DNA of 64,000 nucleotides from Atherinomorus stipes (Eukaryota; Chordata; Actinopteri; Atheriniformes; Atherinidae), in contig JALJCO010000034.1 in the NCBI GenBank assembly GCA_023101725.1, positions 124,001 through 188,000 on the forward strand, in the 5' to 3' direction. Below the pieces are notes generated by a model that ran no database searches, was not told the origin of the DNA, and saw only the letters and a list, made by a program, of their open reading frames with translations. The translations under genes were made by a program, and so were the position numbers. This document shows, piece after piece, positions 22,793-33,809 of the stretch. The stretch's first letter is position 1, and each line of letters opens with the position of its first letter.

Positions 22793-24520
22793 TTTATATA
22801 TATATATACATTTAAATTTTTAAAAAATCATCATTACCCTTATAAAAAAGATTATTTGAAGTGATCTTACAAAGATGCCGCATTAATCATTGAAGCACAG
22901 GTACACTGAAGCACTTTGAAGCCATCATTGAATTTTGCTTCGCGCAGTACGACTCTGTGGGTTTAACTTTTGCCCCTTGTGTGGAGCAGGCGTAAGTTTA
23001 AAATTTTGACTTGTAGCTATGAAAATTTCAATGGAATCACGCAGCTAGGAAAGACAAATAAGAGCAGGACGTTACATTTACCAGATGCACTTAGAAGCAA
23101 GGCCATATTATCTAATGCAGTGATTCTTAACCATGTTGCCGTGGGCCAAGCTTGGGCCTCAAACGCCACTTAGAGGGCCTCAAAAAATTTTCCTTTTCCA
23201 CATGTGGGCCGCAAGGGCCGTATATTTTCACTATTTATGACTGGATGAGTTGCAATGTAGCCTCCCCCCACATGATGACGGTAATTTGTCAGAGTTCAAC
23301 AAACAAGCAGGAGAAGACACTCAGCTAGCCGCTAGCCTGTAGCAAATGTTGTGAAGAAGAATTAAAACTAAATAATGAAGACAAAAATGGTCCCAAACCG
23401 ACCCTAAAAAGGCAAAAATCCACTCCACTCCTTGTCTCCCACTGCTTTGAGCAGAGGGAGACGAGGTGCAGCTTTACGACAGTGAAAGGACGCCACTCGG
23501 GGAAGCCCCGAGCTGAAGTTACTGAGTTCTGCTTTAAATATTATTTCAAGGACAGATCAGCGGAGAAAATTTTTTCAAAAAGGCTGCAAAAACGTTTTTT
23601 GAGGTTCACAGTCTATCAGACGCCGTTCAAATGCGAGGCATGTTTTCACCCCCTGCCTGCTTTGTGGTCACGTGAATTCCGGGTGGTAATAGGCTCGCAC
23701 TGATCCATATCCATGTTTTAACAAGAAAAATGCCGTTTCCCGGTGATGACATCCTTGCCAAGTTAGTAAAATGGTAATAGAAACACAGAACAGCAACGCT
23801 GCGCCAGTATTTTTTTATTTGTCATCAAAATACAGATTTATACAATAACATTTAAAACAACACCATCTCTGTTTGTTTCGTCAGGTTACTTTACATTTTT
23901 ATGAATGATATGAGTGTGTGTTTGACCATAAACTGCAGTACAAACAGGCTTTTTGCCCCCTGGTTGTGCCTACAACTGCCAATGTTTGTAAACGGGATAC
24001 CCGTCTATGGCCATTGATAGTTTTCAGTCACGTGACCCTGTCGGCAGCCCTGGCGGGCAAAAGATGACGGGCCGCCGCAGACTCTGTGCAGACAGACCAC
24101 AGAAAAGTCGTTTAAATCAGCTGTCAGTCGCCAAGAATGAAAGATACAGGAATAAGATGGAAGTGTTGGATTCTCATGACCCGTAGCCTATAGAGAGCCT
24201 CGTATACAGCCGTTAAACGTCACCACGGTTCTGCTGAGCTGCAGTCAGAGATATTTACATCTGTCTGGTTGAGAAGCGTCACCGTACACCGCTGCCAGAA
24301 TGAAGATATATATAAGAGCACCGACAGTCAAACAGAAATAACAGAAATTGAATAATTTCCTCTCATTTGAACTTATTACAACATCAGTTTTAGAAAGGAT
24401 GGAGTGCTGTGAAGATTTAAATAAAAAGCATATAGGACCGGTATGCAGGAAAAACAAAGAATATCATTCTAAACATCAGCGCTACGTCTTGTCTTTGTGC
24501 TATTCAGCCAGCTGAACATG
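22793..24520. other. Repeat-derived sequence without a recognisable gene
   Basis: 23115-23280 resembles a hAT-type end (GTGATTCTTAACC). 23380-23720 has a coding-like but unrecognised stretch (frame starting MKGRHSGKPRAEVTEFCFKY at 23482), possibly an old transposase fragment. No splice-supported exon. Confidence 0.4.
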
Positions 24521-24526
24521 AGTGTA

Positions 24527-25042
24527 AGGCTTTGATAGACGCGGGCGAAGGACGGCGGACTTATTGTGTGTGGTCCGCCGGAAGGGTCGCATGGGGAGTC
24601 GCGGCGCGAGGGGGCGAGCCGCCGCGGTGGGTGACGCGCTGGCCGTGAAATTTTAGGGGAGCGCGCGGACGACACCTAGGCGTAATAGGAGAGGCCAGTT
24701 CAGGGAAAGTGCTGTTGCCTGAAGTACTTGGGGGTCTGTGTGAAAGAATGCAGCTCCCGGACGAGCCTGAACTCCCCACGTTCTGCCTTGTTATCAGGAT
24801 CAGGTGGACCCCCACCGTTTTATCTGCTGCTGATCTCCTTCTCCTCCTCTGAAGCAAAGCTCTTTGCTGCGACCATGAGATGTACATCTCTCACAACGAA
24901 GCGTGCCGGGGAGAAAACACTTCCTGGTCTGTCGCTTAGCAACACGTGCCTGACGTGCTCGCTGCCGCTGTGCTCTTTCGCTGCCGCTGCGCCCTACCCC
25001 GCGGTGAACGCCGCGAAAAACGCGTCCTATCTGAAAGGGCCT
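24527..25042. mobile_element. Older copy of the AGGCCCTTTCAG TIR element
   Basis: Shares most of its length with 59444-60034 on the same strand (blocks GAATGCAGCTCCCGGACG and CCTTGTTATCAGGATCAGG). The right TIR (25021-25042) is intact; the left TIR is degraded to AGGCTTTGATAGACGCG. TTAA follows the right end and GTAA precedes the left, hinting at a TTAA target. The frame at 24728-25045 (+) is shared with the second copy but unrecognised. Confidence 0.75.
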
Positions 25043-25049
25043 TAACACG

Positions 25050-26480
25050 ATCTCCACGTCCCTCCTTTAGGAGTTTATTTGCGTTACTGCATCTCTCCGT
25101 TTTAGCTAGCAGCTAACATCAACTCATGCAGAAGACAGTGGGCGGCTGGTCGCCTCCATATGACAACAAATCACGCCAACATACACGAGGTATATGGCTG
25201 AAAGTACGCTATTTATATACGGATAAATGCAGGTGTGGGCATTACTGACCGTTGATGAAGTGTTCGCTGCTAAAATTGGGATAGGGGCTCGTGGAGGAGC
25301 TGCATGGTTTACTGTACCCGAGGACTGCGGGGCGTTTGGTAGAACTGATCCACAGATTTCTCCTCTCAGGGTGTCTTTATAGGATGGAATGCCGTAAAAA
25401 CCAGGTAAGAGCACAACCCCAGCTCTTCCCCCCTCCTGGTGGTTTGTGCACCCGATCGCAAAACAGCCATCTGGTATTTTCCAGCAGCGTAAATGTGTGT
25501 TTCTTAGGGTAGTTCTTAGCCTGCAGGTGGCAAGCTAGAGTGTTTTTTGCCCGCCAGGGGAGTTTTCCCTTCAGACCGTGATGTCACAAAATAACTATCA
25601 ATTCAAAGTGTGTCCATAATCATTTTGTGTCTGACCACCAAGCAGCAAGCGGCTTGGTTGATGCTGCTGCCTCACCTGCGGGTCTGACCGCAGGTGTGTA
25701 GTCATATGTGAGCAGAGTCCTGCAACAGTTCGAATACCAGACGGGTAACCCGCAAAAGCGCCGTTTAGCAGGTAGAAATGACAAAGAATAATATCACGGT
25801 TCAGGTGTGGGCGGAGAGTTATGTTTGGGTGGGTCGGGTGAGAATATTTTTTTTTTCTTATGTTTGTGGACATGACGTGTTTAAACATAGGTGCCGGGAT
25901 GCCTGATTTCCAGGCAGCTGGAGACGCTGCTGGAAATGCGAAACAGGAACGTAAAACAAAGTTAAAACCAGGGATGATGTTCCCATATGCAGGAATCTCT
26001 GAATCAAATAAATAAAGCACTTAAGTGGCAAAATGACAGTGACTACAATGAATTTGGAACTTAATATGTTGACATGCGGGACAGGGAGGGCCGCAGTTAG
26101 TGGGTCTCAATTCGGGTTTGGGTGGATGCGGATCAGTAAAACTTGTGCAGAACTCTGATGTGCGCTGCATGCCAGGTGGTGGTTGGTGTGCCCAAACAAG
26201 AAGAGGATGCAACAAAAAAAGAAAAAAAAGAGGATGCAACTATTTTTTATGCTTTTGACAGACCAGACACCAACATTTTCATCCGGTCTCGTCTTGTCGG
26301 TGAAGATTCACACGTCTCGTCGTGTTTTTGTCATCATAGAGACACGTTTAGCTCGTTATCGTCTCATTATCATCATGAAAAAAGGGGCATCAACTAAATG
26401 ATATCGTCATCATTAACAAAAACACCACTCATCTCAACCAACTGGGTGGTCCATGAAAATGGTCCATGTACCATTATGCA
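25050..26480. other. No confident gene
   Basis: The frames at 25598-26020 (-) and 26143-26397 (+) show no domain. A-rich runs occur at 26214-26232. Nothing with splice support was found. Confidence 0.45.
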
Positions 26481-27035
26481 GGTTTTTTTTTCATTTGAAA
26501 CAAAAAAACATCAGTTTTTCCTGTTACTGCTTTTTGACCTAAAACGAAAAAATCAGATAACAGTTATAAAAAAAAAAAGATAAATAAATAGCGCTGTTTG
26601 TTTGTGTTTACACTAACTGTAACAGCAGCAGGTGGCGATCGGACTATGTTGCTGCGTCATGTCATGTGGCACTGTTCTTAGATGAAGACAGTATCCGTGG
26701 AGAAAAAGAAAAAGTATTTCCATTTAATAATCCATATCTCCAGGATATCATAACGACTTTGAAATACTTGGAACACAGTTCTGGATGCTTAGTCAACACA
26801 GAGAACACGGAGTAGAGAAAATATCCGGGGCACGTCGCTGCCTAAAACAAAAAATACAAAATGGGATCTGAGCACTTTTTCCATTTTAGTTTTTGTGCAG
26901 ACAATCAGAAAATGGATAACGGCCCGTTATCTGTTTGTCAGTTTTGGTAAAAAAAAAAAAAAAAAAAAAGGAAAAAATAAATGGTTTTTAGATTTTTTTG
27001 TTTCAAATGAAAAAAAAAACAAAAAAACAACTGCC
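26481..27035. mobile_element. Short TIR element with TTTCATTTGAAAC-containing ends
   Basis: TTTTTTTTCATTTGAAACAA at about 26485-26508 recurs inverted (GTTTCAAATGAAAAAAAAAA) at 27000-27020, giving ~30-bp A/T-rich arms. No coding capacity. A 20-bp A run lies at about 26949. The superfamily is undetermined. Confidence 0.5.
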
Positions 27036-27159
27036 TGAATGTACACGGACCAAAAACCTGGACACACATTTTAACTGGTACTTTCTACTGTGTATAAAGT
27101 TTAACTCAAACCTGCAGACTGCACATAAATATCAGTGTAAAGCAGGGACTTTTCTGTGG

Positions 27160-27260
27160 ACTAATCCGAAGAGTGTTTTGTGCGTTGTGGCATCTTGCGC
27201 CGCCGCCAACATGGAAAGCAGCGTGAATATCTGGATTTACAACGTTGGACAGTCGTCTAA
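27160..27260 (+). repeat. Copy of a dispersed repeat (inverted at 52676-52800)
   Basis: CCAACATGGAAAGCAGCGTG and GGATTTACAAC match the reverse complement of 52676-52720, and GACTAATCCGA...GTTTTGTG matches 52770-52790. A related stretch lies at 63409-63480. It is probably part of a transposon end. Confidence 0.6.
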
Positions 27261-27359
27261 GGTCATGATAACCTATACGTATGTTATCCAGAGACCTCTA
27301 AAGTATTCTGACATTTATTAATTTATTACATTGGAGCATTAAGCATTTAATCTATTCAT

Positions 27360-27437
27360 CTCTGGGACCTGGGATTGGCTCCACCAACCACCGCGACCCT
27401 GAACTGGATAAGCTGTATAGAAAATGACTGACTGCTG
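27360..27437 (+). repeat. Retroelement tail fragment (CCCTGAACTGGATAAGC family)
   Basis: Ends with ACCGCGACCCTGAACTGGAT and a GACTGACT-type tail, the same family as 7093-7205 in the opposite orientation. The L1-like element begins directly after its tail. Confidence 0.7.
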
Positions 27438-29161
27438 TAAGACAGGACAGAGATATTAAAGGGATCCCCGGCAAAAATCTAGAACATAAAGTACTTCTTT
27501 ATGCAGACGACGTACTGCTTTTCCTCCAGAACTCATCAACATCTCTCTCCCAGACAATCATATTGATCAATAAATTTTCAATGATATCTGAGTACTCTAT
27601 TAACTGGACCAAGACTACAGCTTTATCTGTTGATTGTACTTTACAAAACATTCCTAACACCACAATACAGTCTGGTAATATCAGATATTTAGGAATAAAT
27701 ATTTCTCCACAACTTTCAGAGTTAATAATAAAGTTAAATTATGTCCAGCTATTAAAGTCAATAGAGGAAGATCTCACACGATGGAAGCACTTACCCATAT
27801 CACTCATGGGGAGAGTTGCTACCATCAAAATGATGGTTCTACCGAAAATTAACTACTTGTTCTCAATGATACCCACCAAACCTTCCTCCAGTTGGTTTAA
27901 GTCACTGGACTCTCACATTTCCAAATTCCTTTGGAAAAACAAGCCATCACGTATCAGTTTAAAAACCTTACAACAGGTAAAAGACCGGGGAGGGTTAGAC
28001 TCACCCAATTTCAATTATTATTTCCTAGCAAATAAGCTACAATTCATTTCCAAATGGCTGAAACCTACCCATCTAGATGAACCGTGGCTAGACACAGAAC
28101 AAGCATTATGTGAGGATCTGGATGTCTCTGATTTGCCGTTCAGCAGTTCAGCAGTCAGATCTCATAAATGCTTTAAAAGTATCAACATCTGCTCTACTCT
28201 GAAAGCATGGTGGGAATTCCTGAAATTAACCGAGTCTTCTATTATTCCATGTAAACTCACACCCATCTGGAATAACCTGGATATTCTACAAAACAAGAAA
28301 ATGATTAATTTTGTGCATTGGAAAGATAAAGGAGTAAAACAATTACAACATATCATTGAAAATGGAAATTTCCTGTCATTTAATACACTCACCTTACAAT
28401 ACGGGATCAGTAGTACTAAATTCTTAGAATACCATCAACTTAAATCTATATTAAGCAAAAAATATACCTCTAACCAACTGATCCTGCAGACTCTGGTCAG
28501 GGTAGCAGAATTCCTGAATCTCTCTGTCCCCAAACTACTGTCGAAAATATATAGATTATTATTAAAACTGGATGATTCAATTTCCCTTCCAACTTCGAAG
28601 TGGGAGGCTGACTTGTCCAGAACCCTTAACCAAAACACATGGACACAGATATGTTTAAACACGTTCCTAATGACTAAAAACTCAAATATGCAGTTGATGC
28701 AATTCAAGGTTTTACACAGAGTACATTACACAGGACAGAGGATGTTCAAGATGGGTCTGTCACCTTCAAATATTTGTTTACACTGCAATGAGAATACAAC
28801 AGACAATTATCTTCACGCCTTGTGGTCTTGTCCACCTGTCCAGAGGTTTTGGCTTCAGGTATGTGATGACCTGTCAACGTGGCTCAGGTGTAACTTTCCT
28901 GCAAGCCCCACACTGTGTTTACTGGGGGACTTGGATGAGATCAACACGGTAACCAACTATGCACATATGATACTTACTGTATTATGTATTGCAAAGAAAA
29001 CTATCCTGGTAAACTGGAAATCCAAAAATAATCTGAGCATTAGCCAGTTTAGGAATTTCTTAGTAGACCATATCAGTATTGAGACGATGTCTGCCTCCTC
29101 TAAGAACCAGTTAGATGAATTCCACTCCCTCTGGTCCCCTGTGAATAGCTCCATCACTTAA
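27438..29161 (+). pseudogene. L1-like LINE ORF2, 5'-truncated (RT palm to C-terminal zinc knuckle)
   Basis: The open frame begins at the truncation point (QDRDIKGIPGKNLEHKVLLY...), includes the RT catalytic motif YADD at 27500-27511, and runs without a stop to TAA at 29159-29161. After the palm come the thumb (EEDLTRWKHLPISLMGRVAT), a long connector and a C-terminal CCHC knuckle (C-x2-C-x8-H-x4-C, in CLHCNENTTDNYLHALWSC) typical of L1-group ORF2. The apurinic endonuclease and RT fingers are missing, so it cannot be autonomous, although the remaining ~570 codons have no stop, suggesting fairly recent insertion. The ORF runs directly into the G-rich 3' UTR. Confidence 0.9.
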
Positions 29162-30100
29162 CGTTGGTGTAGGAGAGCCGCCTCGGCCATGTGGGGGTTG
29201 GGTGCTGGCGAGTGCTTGATGGCTATGGATCCCTGGCGGGTGACTTGAAGGGGGGTCTGGGCTGCCTCGCCGCTGGGGCGGGGCTGTATCCAGCCCGATG
29301 GGGGGCATGGGGGTCAACGGTTGGGGCTGCTCTGCGGCGGTGGGCGGGTCGCTGGTGGGGCCCTGGCCGGTTGCTGTCGGCCGGCGCCGGGTGGCCGGGG
29401 CCGTCCCGGGGCGGGGGGTCCTGGGCCCCGGTGCTCGGGGGTGGCCCCTGCCTCCGGGGCCGGGGGACCCGGCGCTGGGGGGGGGGGGGGGGGGGGGCGG
29501 GCCGGCGGGACGTGCCTCCTCTGGTTTTGGCCGGTCCTCACGACCTGGTGTCTAGTCACTGCGCCGGGGGCCGGGGCGCCTCTGCTGTGTGCGTGCGGGT
29601 GTGTGTGCCGGTGGGGGGTGTGTGTGTGGGGGTGGGGGGTTGCGGGGGTGGCCGGGTCTTTTCCACGCCGGGTGCCTGTCCTGCCCAGCCGCTGTGTCGG
29701 TTGGGGCTGGCCTGCGCGGGTGGTCTTGTGCGGGTTGGTCTCGTGTGGTCCGGGGGCTGGGTGCGGTGGACTTGTGGCGTGGGGGGGGGGGGGGGGGGGG
29801 GGGGCTGGTGGCCCCGTGGTCCCCGTCCTTGGTGTGTGTGGGTGGGTGTGTGACTGGAGGGGGGGCGTGAATGCGGGGTTGGGGGATTGTGGGTGTCGCG
29901 GCCTGGGTGGGGGTGCGGGCTTGGGTTCGAAGGGAGGGGGGGCATGGGTGCCGGGGGGGCGGATATGCGGGGACTAGCTGGCTATGCAGGAGGGGCAGGA
30001 GGAGGATGGGGTGGGGGAGTGTTGGCGGGGGGTAAAGTTGTGGGTTAGAGAGGTAATCTTGTGATTAGTCTTAAAAAATGTTTTAAAAAACAAAATGACT
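29162..30100 (+). other. G-rich 3' UTR of the L1-like element
   Basis: About 900 bp follow the ORF2 stop with extreme strand bias: many GGGG blocks, two G runs over 18 bp (about 29478-29497 and 29779-29803), then a return to A/T-rich sequence near 30050. Overlapping glycine- and proline-rich frames are artefacts of this composition. L1-group 3' UTRs are known to carry G-rich, quadruplex-prone tracts; this one is unusually long. Confidence 0.7.
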
Positions 30101-30417
30101 GTCTGACTGATGACTGATCTCCAGGACCTGGCTTTAATGACAAGCCAAATTAGAAAAAAATGGAAATATTTGATTAAAAAAATATTTTAAAAAAAAAAAT
30201 ATTTAAAAGGAGGTGATTTTTATATTATGTTATATATTTATTTAAATTGTTTTAAGGAAAAAAAAAAAGTAATTTTGAAAAAAAAAAAAAGAAGGAGGAA
30301 GAAAGAAAAATAAATAGTGATTATATATTATAAATAAATAAAAAATTTAATTTTATTGATTTTCATTTATTAATTTTTAATAAAAGATTTTATATTAATG
30401 GTTGGTCTGGTACGATG
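30101..30417. other. A/T-rich low-complexity DNA
   Basis: Runs of A and T with AAATATTT-like motifs between the L1 3' end and the RTE insertion. The exact homopolymer lengths may be assembly-dependent. Confidence 0.7.
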
Positions 30418-30452
30418 ACATGATAATACCGTACCGTACCGTCTTCTTCCGC

Positions 30453-33400
30453 TTATCCGAGATCGGGTCGCGGGGGCAGCTGCCTAAGCAGGGAAGCCCA
30501 GACTTCCCTCACCCCGGCCACAGCCGCCAGCTCTTCCGGGGGGATCCCGAGGCGTTCCCAGGCCAGCCGGGAGACGTAGTCCCTCCAGCGTGTCCTGGGT
30601 CTCCCCCGGGGTCTGGTCCCGGTGGGACGTGCCTGGAACACCTCACCAGGGAGGCGTCCAGGAGGCATCCTGACCAGATGCCCGAGCCACCTCATCTGGC
30701 TCCTCTCTATACGGAGGAGCAGCGGCTCTACTTTGAGTCCCTCCCGAATGACCGAGCTCCTCACCCTATCTCTAAGGGAGAGCCCGGCCACCCTGCGGAG
30801 GAAACTCATTTCGGCCGCTTGTACCCGCGATCTCGTTCTTTCGGTCATGACCCACAGCTCATGGCCATAGGTGAGGGTAGGAACGTAGATGGACCGGTAA
30901 ATCGAGAGCTTTGCCTTCTGGCTCAGCTCCTTCTTCACCACGACGGACCGATGCAGAGTCCGCATCACTGCAGACGCCGCACCGATCCGTCTGTCCATCT
31001 CCCGCTCCATTTTTCCCTCACTCGTGAACAAGACCCCGAGATACTTAAACTCCTCCACCTGGGGCAGGACCTCACTCCCGACCCGGAGAGGACATTCCAC
31101 CCTTTTCCGGGCGAGGACCATGGTCTCGGATTTGGAGGTGCTGATTCTCATCCCGGCCGCGTCACACTCGGCTGCAAATCGCCCCAGCGAGAGCTGGAGA
31201 TCACGGCCCGATGACGCCAACAGAACCACGTCATCTGCAAACAGCAGAGACCCGATCCTGAGGCCACCAAACCGGATACCCTCAACACCTCGGCTGCGCC
31301 TAGAAATCCTGTCCATAAAGGTTATGAACAGGATCGGCGATAAAGGGCAGCCTTGGCGGAGTCCAACTCTCACCGGGAATGGATCCGACCTACAGCCGGA
31401 AATGCGGACCAAGCTCTGGCACCGGTCGTACATGGACCGGACAGCTCGAACAAGGGGGTCCGGCACCCCGTACTCCCGGAGAACCCCCCACAGGAATCCC
31501 CGGGGGACACGATCGAACGCCTTCTCCAAGTCCACAAAGCACATGAAGACTGGTTGGGCGAACTCCCATGCCCCCTCCAGGATCCCGAAGAGGGTGTAGA
31601 GCTGGTCCACTGTTCCACGACCAGGACGAAAACCACACTGCTCCTCCTCAATCCGAGATTCGACTATCCGACGGACCCTCCTCTCCAGCACCCCTGAATA
31701 GACTTTACCAGGGAGGCTGAGAAGTGTGATCCCCCTGAAGTTGGAACACACCCTCCGATCCCCCTTTTTGAAGAGGGGGACCACCACCCCAGTCTGCCAG
31801 TCCAGAGGCACTGCCCCCGATGTCCACGCGATGCTGCAGAGGCGTGTCAGCCAAGACAGCCCCACAGCATCCAGAGCCTTAAGAAACTCCGGGCGGATCT
31901 CATCCACCCCAGGGGCCCGGCCGCCGAGGAGCTTTTTGACTACCTCGGCGACCTCAGCCCCCGTGACAGGAGAGTCCACCCCTGAGTCCCCAAACTCTGC
32001 TTCCTCCTCGGAAGACGTGTTGGTGGGATTGAGGAGGTCTTCGAAGTATTCCCTCCACCGGCCCACGACGTCCCGAGTCGAGGTCAGCAGCCCACCATCC
32101 CCACTGTACACAGTGTTGACAGTGCACTGCTTCCCCCTCCTGAGCCGCCGGATGGTGGACCAGAAACGCCTCGAAGCCGTCCGGAAGTCGTTCTCCATGG
32201 CCTCACCGAACTCCTCCCATGTCCGAGTTTTTGCCTCAGCGACCGCCAGAGCCGCGCTCCGCTTGGCCCGCCGATACCTGTCAGCTGCCTCAGGAGTCCC
32301 ACAGGCCAGGAAGGCCCGGTAGGACTCCTTCTTCAGCTTGACGGCATCCCTCACCGCTGGTGTCCACCAGCGAGTTCGGGGGTTACCGCCACGACAGGCA
32401 CCGACAACCTTACGGCCACAGCTCCGACTAGCAGCCTCAGCAATAGAGGTGCGGAACATAGCCCATTCCGACTCTATGTCCCCCACCTCCCTCGGAACAT
32501 GGGTGAAGCTCTCCCGGAGGTGGGAGTTAAAGCTCTCCCTGACAGGGGACTCAGCCAGACGTTCCCAGCAGACCCTCACGACACGTTTGGGCCTGCCAGG
32601 TCTGACCGGCAACCTCCCCCACCATCTGAGCCCACTCACCACCAGGTGGTGATCAGTGGACAGCTCCGCCCCTCTCTTCACCCGAGTGTCCAGGACAAGG
32701 GGCCGCAGGTCCGATGACACGACTACGAAGTCGATCATGGAACTGCGGCCTAAGGTGTCCTGATGCCAGGTGTAAATGTGGACACTCTTGTGCCTGAACA
32801 TGGTGTTTGTTATTGACAATCCATGACGAGCACAGAAGTCCAACAACAAAACACCGCTCGGGTTCAGATCAGGGGGGCCGTTCCTCCCGATCACGCCCCT
32901 CCAGGTCTCACTGTCGTCGCCCACGTGGGCATTGAAGTCCCCCAGCAGAACGATGGAGTCCCCGGAGGGCGCGCTTTCCAACACGCCGTCCAAGGACTCC
33001 AGAAAGGGTGGGTACTCTGAACTGCCGTTCGGTGCATAGGCACAAACAACAGTCAGGACCCGTCCCCCCACCCGGAGGCGGAGGGAGGCTACCCTTTCGT
33101 CTACTGGGGTGAACCCCAACGCACAGGCGGCGAGCCGGGGGGCAATGAGTATGCCCACCCCCGCTCGCCGCCTCTCGCCCGGGGCAACTCCAGAGTGGAA
33201 CAAGGTCCAGCCCCTCTCGAGGATGGTGTTCCCAGAGCCCGAGCTGTGCGTCGAGGTGAGTCCAACTATATCTAGTCGGAACCGCTCGACCTCGCGCACC
33301 AGCTCAGGCTCCTTTCCAACCAGAGAGGTGACATTCCATGTCCCTAGGGCTAGCTTCTGCAGCCGGGGGTCGGACCGCCAGGGTCTCCCCCGCCCTCGGC

Positions 33401-33635
33401 CGCCGCCCAACTCGCAATGCACCCGACCCCTATGGCCCCTCTCGCGGGTGGTGGGTCCACAAGACGGGGGGCCCATGTCATCCTTTCGGGCTGAGCCCGA
33501 CCGGGCCCCATGGGTAAAAGCCCGGCCACCAGGCGCTCGCCTCCGTGCCCCACCTCCGGGCCTGGCTCCAGAGGGGGGCCCCGGTGACCCGCGTCCGGGC
33601 GAGGGACACGTGGCTCCATTGGTTTTTAGCTCCAT
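30453..33635 (-). CDS. RTE-type ORF: APE endonuclease plus reverse transcriptase
   Basis: 1060 codons without a stop. Residues 1-94 are Pro/Gly/Arg-rich. The apurinic-like endonuclease spans about 95-335: GTWNV (N101), LTSTH (127-130, where many relatives have a Glu), GDFNAH (D233, N235) and the terminal STDHH (D328, H329). The reverse transcriptase spans about 560-900: [32 protein letters not shown], motif [12 protein letters not shown] (D702), [11 protein letters not shown] and catalytic FADD (799-802). A C-terminal region follows ([19 protein letters not shown], then GRPRTRW). It would nick target DNA and reverse-transcribe its own RNA. The frame is open further upstream to a TAG near 33730, so the true start is uncertain; I keep the ATG at 33635. 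No RNase H domain is seen. It appears intact and may be recently active. Confidence 0.92.
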   Translation of the reverse strand: MELKTNGATCPSPGRGSPGPPSGARPGGGARRRAPGGRAFTHGARSGSARKDDMGPPSCGPTTRERGHRGRVHCELGGGRGRGRPWRSDPRLQKLALGTWNVTSLVGKEPELVREVERFRLDIVGLTSTHSSGSGNTILERGWTLFHSGVAPGERRRAGVGILIAPRLAACALGFTPVDERVASLRLRVGGRVLTVVCAYAPNGSSEYPPFLESLDGVLESAPSGDSIVLLGDFNAHVGDDSETWRGVIGRNGPPDLNPSGVLLLDFCARHGLSITNTMFRHKSVHIYTWHQDTLGRSSMIDFVVVSSDLRPLVLDTRVKRGAELSTDHHLVVSGLRWWGRLPVRPGRPKRVVRVCWERLAESPVRESFNSHLRESFTHVPREVGDIESEWAMFRTSIAEAASRSCGRKVVGACRGGNPRTRWWTPAVRDAVKLKKESYRAFLACGTPEAADRYRRAKRSAALAVAEAKTRTWEEFGEAMENDFRTASRRFWSTIRRLRRGKQCTVNTVYSGDGGLLTSTRDVVGRWREYFEDLLNPTNTSSEEEAEFGDSGVDSPVTGAEVAEVVKKLLGGRAPGVDEIRPEFLKALDAVGLSWLTRLCSIAWTSGAVPLDWQTGVVVPLFKKGDRRVCSNFRGITLLSLPGKVYSGVLERRVRRIVESRIEEEQCGFRPGRGTVDQLYTLFGILEGAWEFAQPVFMCFVDLEKAFDRVPRGFLWGVLREYGVPDPLVRAVRSMYDRCQSLVRISGCRSDPFPVRVGLRQGCPLSPILFITFMDRISRRSRGVEGIRFGGLRIGSLLFADDVVLLASSGRDLQLSLGRFAAECDAAGMRISTSKSETMVLARKRVECPLRVGSEVLPQVEEFKYLGVLFTSEGKMEREMDRRIGAASAVMRTLHRSVVVKKELSQKAKLSIYRSIYVPTLTYGHELWVMTERTRSRVQAAEMSFLRRVAGLSLRDRVRSSVIREGLKVEPLLLRIERSQMRWLGHLVRMPPGRLPGEVFQARPTGTRPRGRPRTRWRDYVSRLAWERLGIPPEELAAVAGVREVWASLLRQLPPRPDLG

Positions 33636-33697
33636 ACGGGGTGGTTGGGCTGCGCTTTGTCTGGTCCCTCCCCTAGTAACCTGTTTGCCGTGGGTGA

Positions 33698-33797
33698 CCC
33701 TGCCAGGGGCATAATTTAGCCCCAGACAACATAGCCCCTAGGATCCTCAGAACACGCAAACCCCTCCACCACGATAAGGTGGCAGCCCAAGGAGGGG
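33698..33797 (-). ncRNA. Possible HDV-like ribozyme fold at the RTE 5' end (partial fit)
   Basis: On the minus strand from the 5' end: CCCCTCC (33791-33797, P1), TT, GGGCTGCC (33781-33788, P2), ACC (33778-33780, P3), TTATCGT (33771-33777, L3), GGT (33768-33770, P3'), GGAGGGG (33761-33767, P1'). That is a 7-bp P1, 3-bp P3 and 7-nt L3 in HDV order. A GGCAG at 33700-33704 could close 5 bp of P2. I cannot confidently place P4 or the catalytic cytosine. HDV-like ribozymes are known at the 5' ends of R2 and RTE elements. Confidence 0.4.
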
Positions 33798-33809
33798 GAC
33801 ATCATAATA

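Larger units (their letters stand above)
30429..33797 (-). mobile_element. Complete RTE-type non-LTR retrotransposon
   Basis: Direct repeats GACATGATAATA (30417-30428) and GACATCATAATA (33798-33809) differ at one base and flank a 3369-bp insert. On the minus strand it has a ~160-nt 5' UTR, one long ORF and a very short 3' end with a (ACGGT)n-like tail (30429-30442). Single ORF, ~3.3 kb size, minimal 3' UTR and short tandem tail fit the RTE superfamily. The surrounding A/T-rich DNA makes the GC-rich insert stand out. A fragment of the same family lies at 10094-10604. Confidence 0.85.

Noticed and set aside
29191..29977. Overlapping glycine- and proline-rich open frames of up to 220 codons
   Set aside because: They arise from the G-rich 3' UTR of the L1-like element, are open in several frames at once and show no domain.
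30402..33714. Plus-strand frames of 100-270 codons across the RTE element
   Set aside because: They are antisense shadows of the long minus-strand RTE ORF and follow its codon structure.
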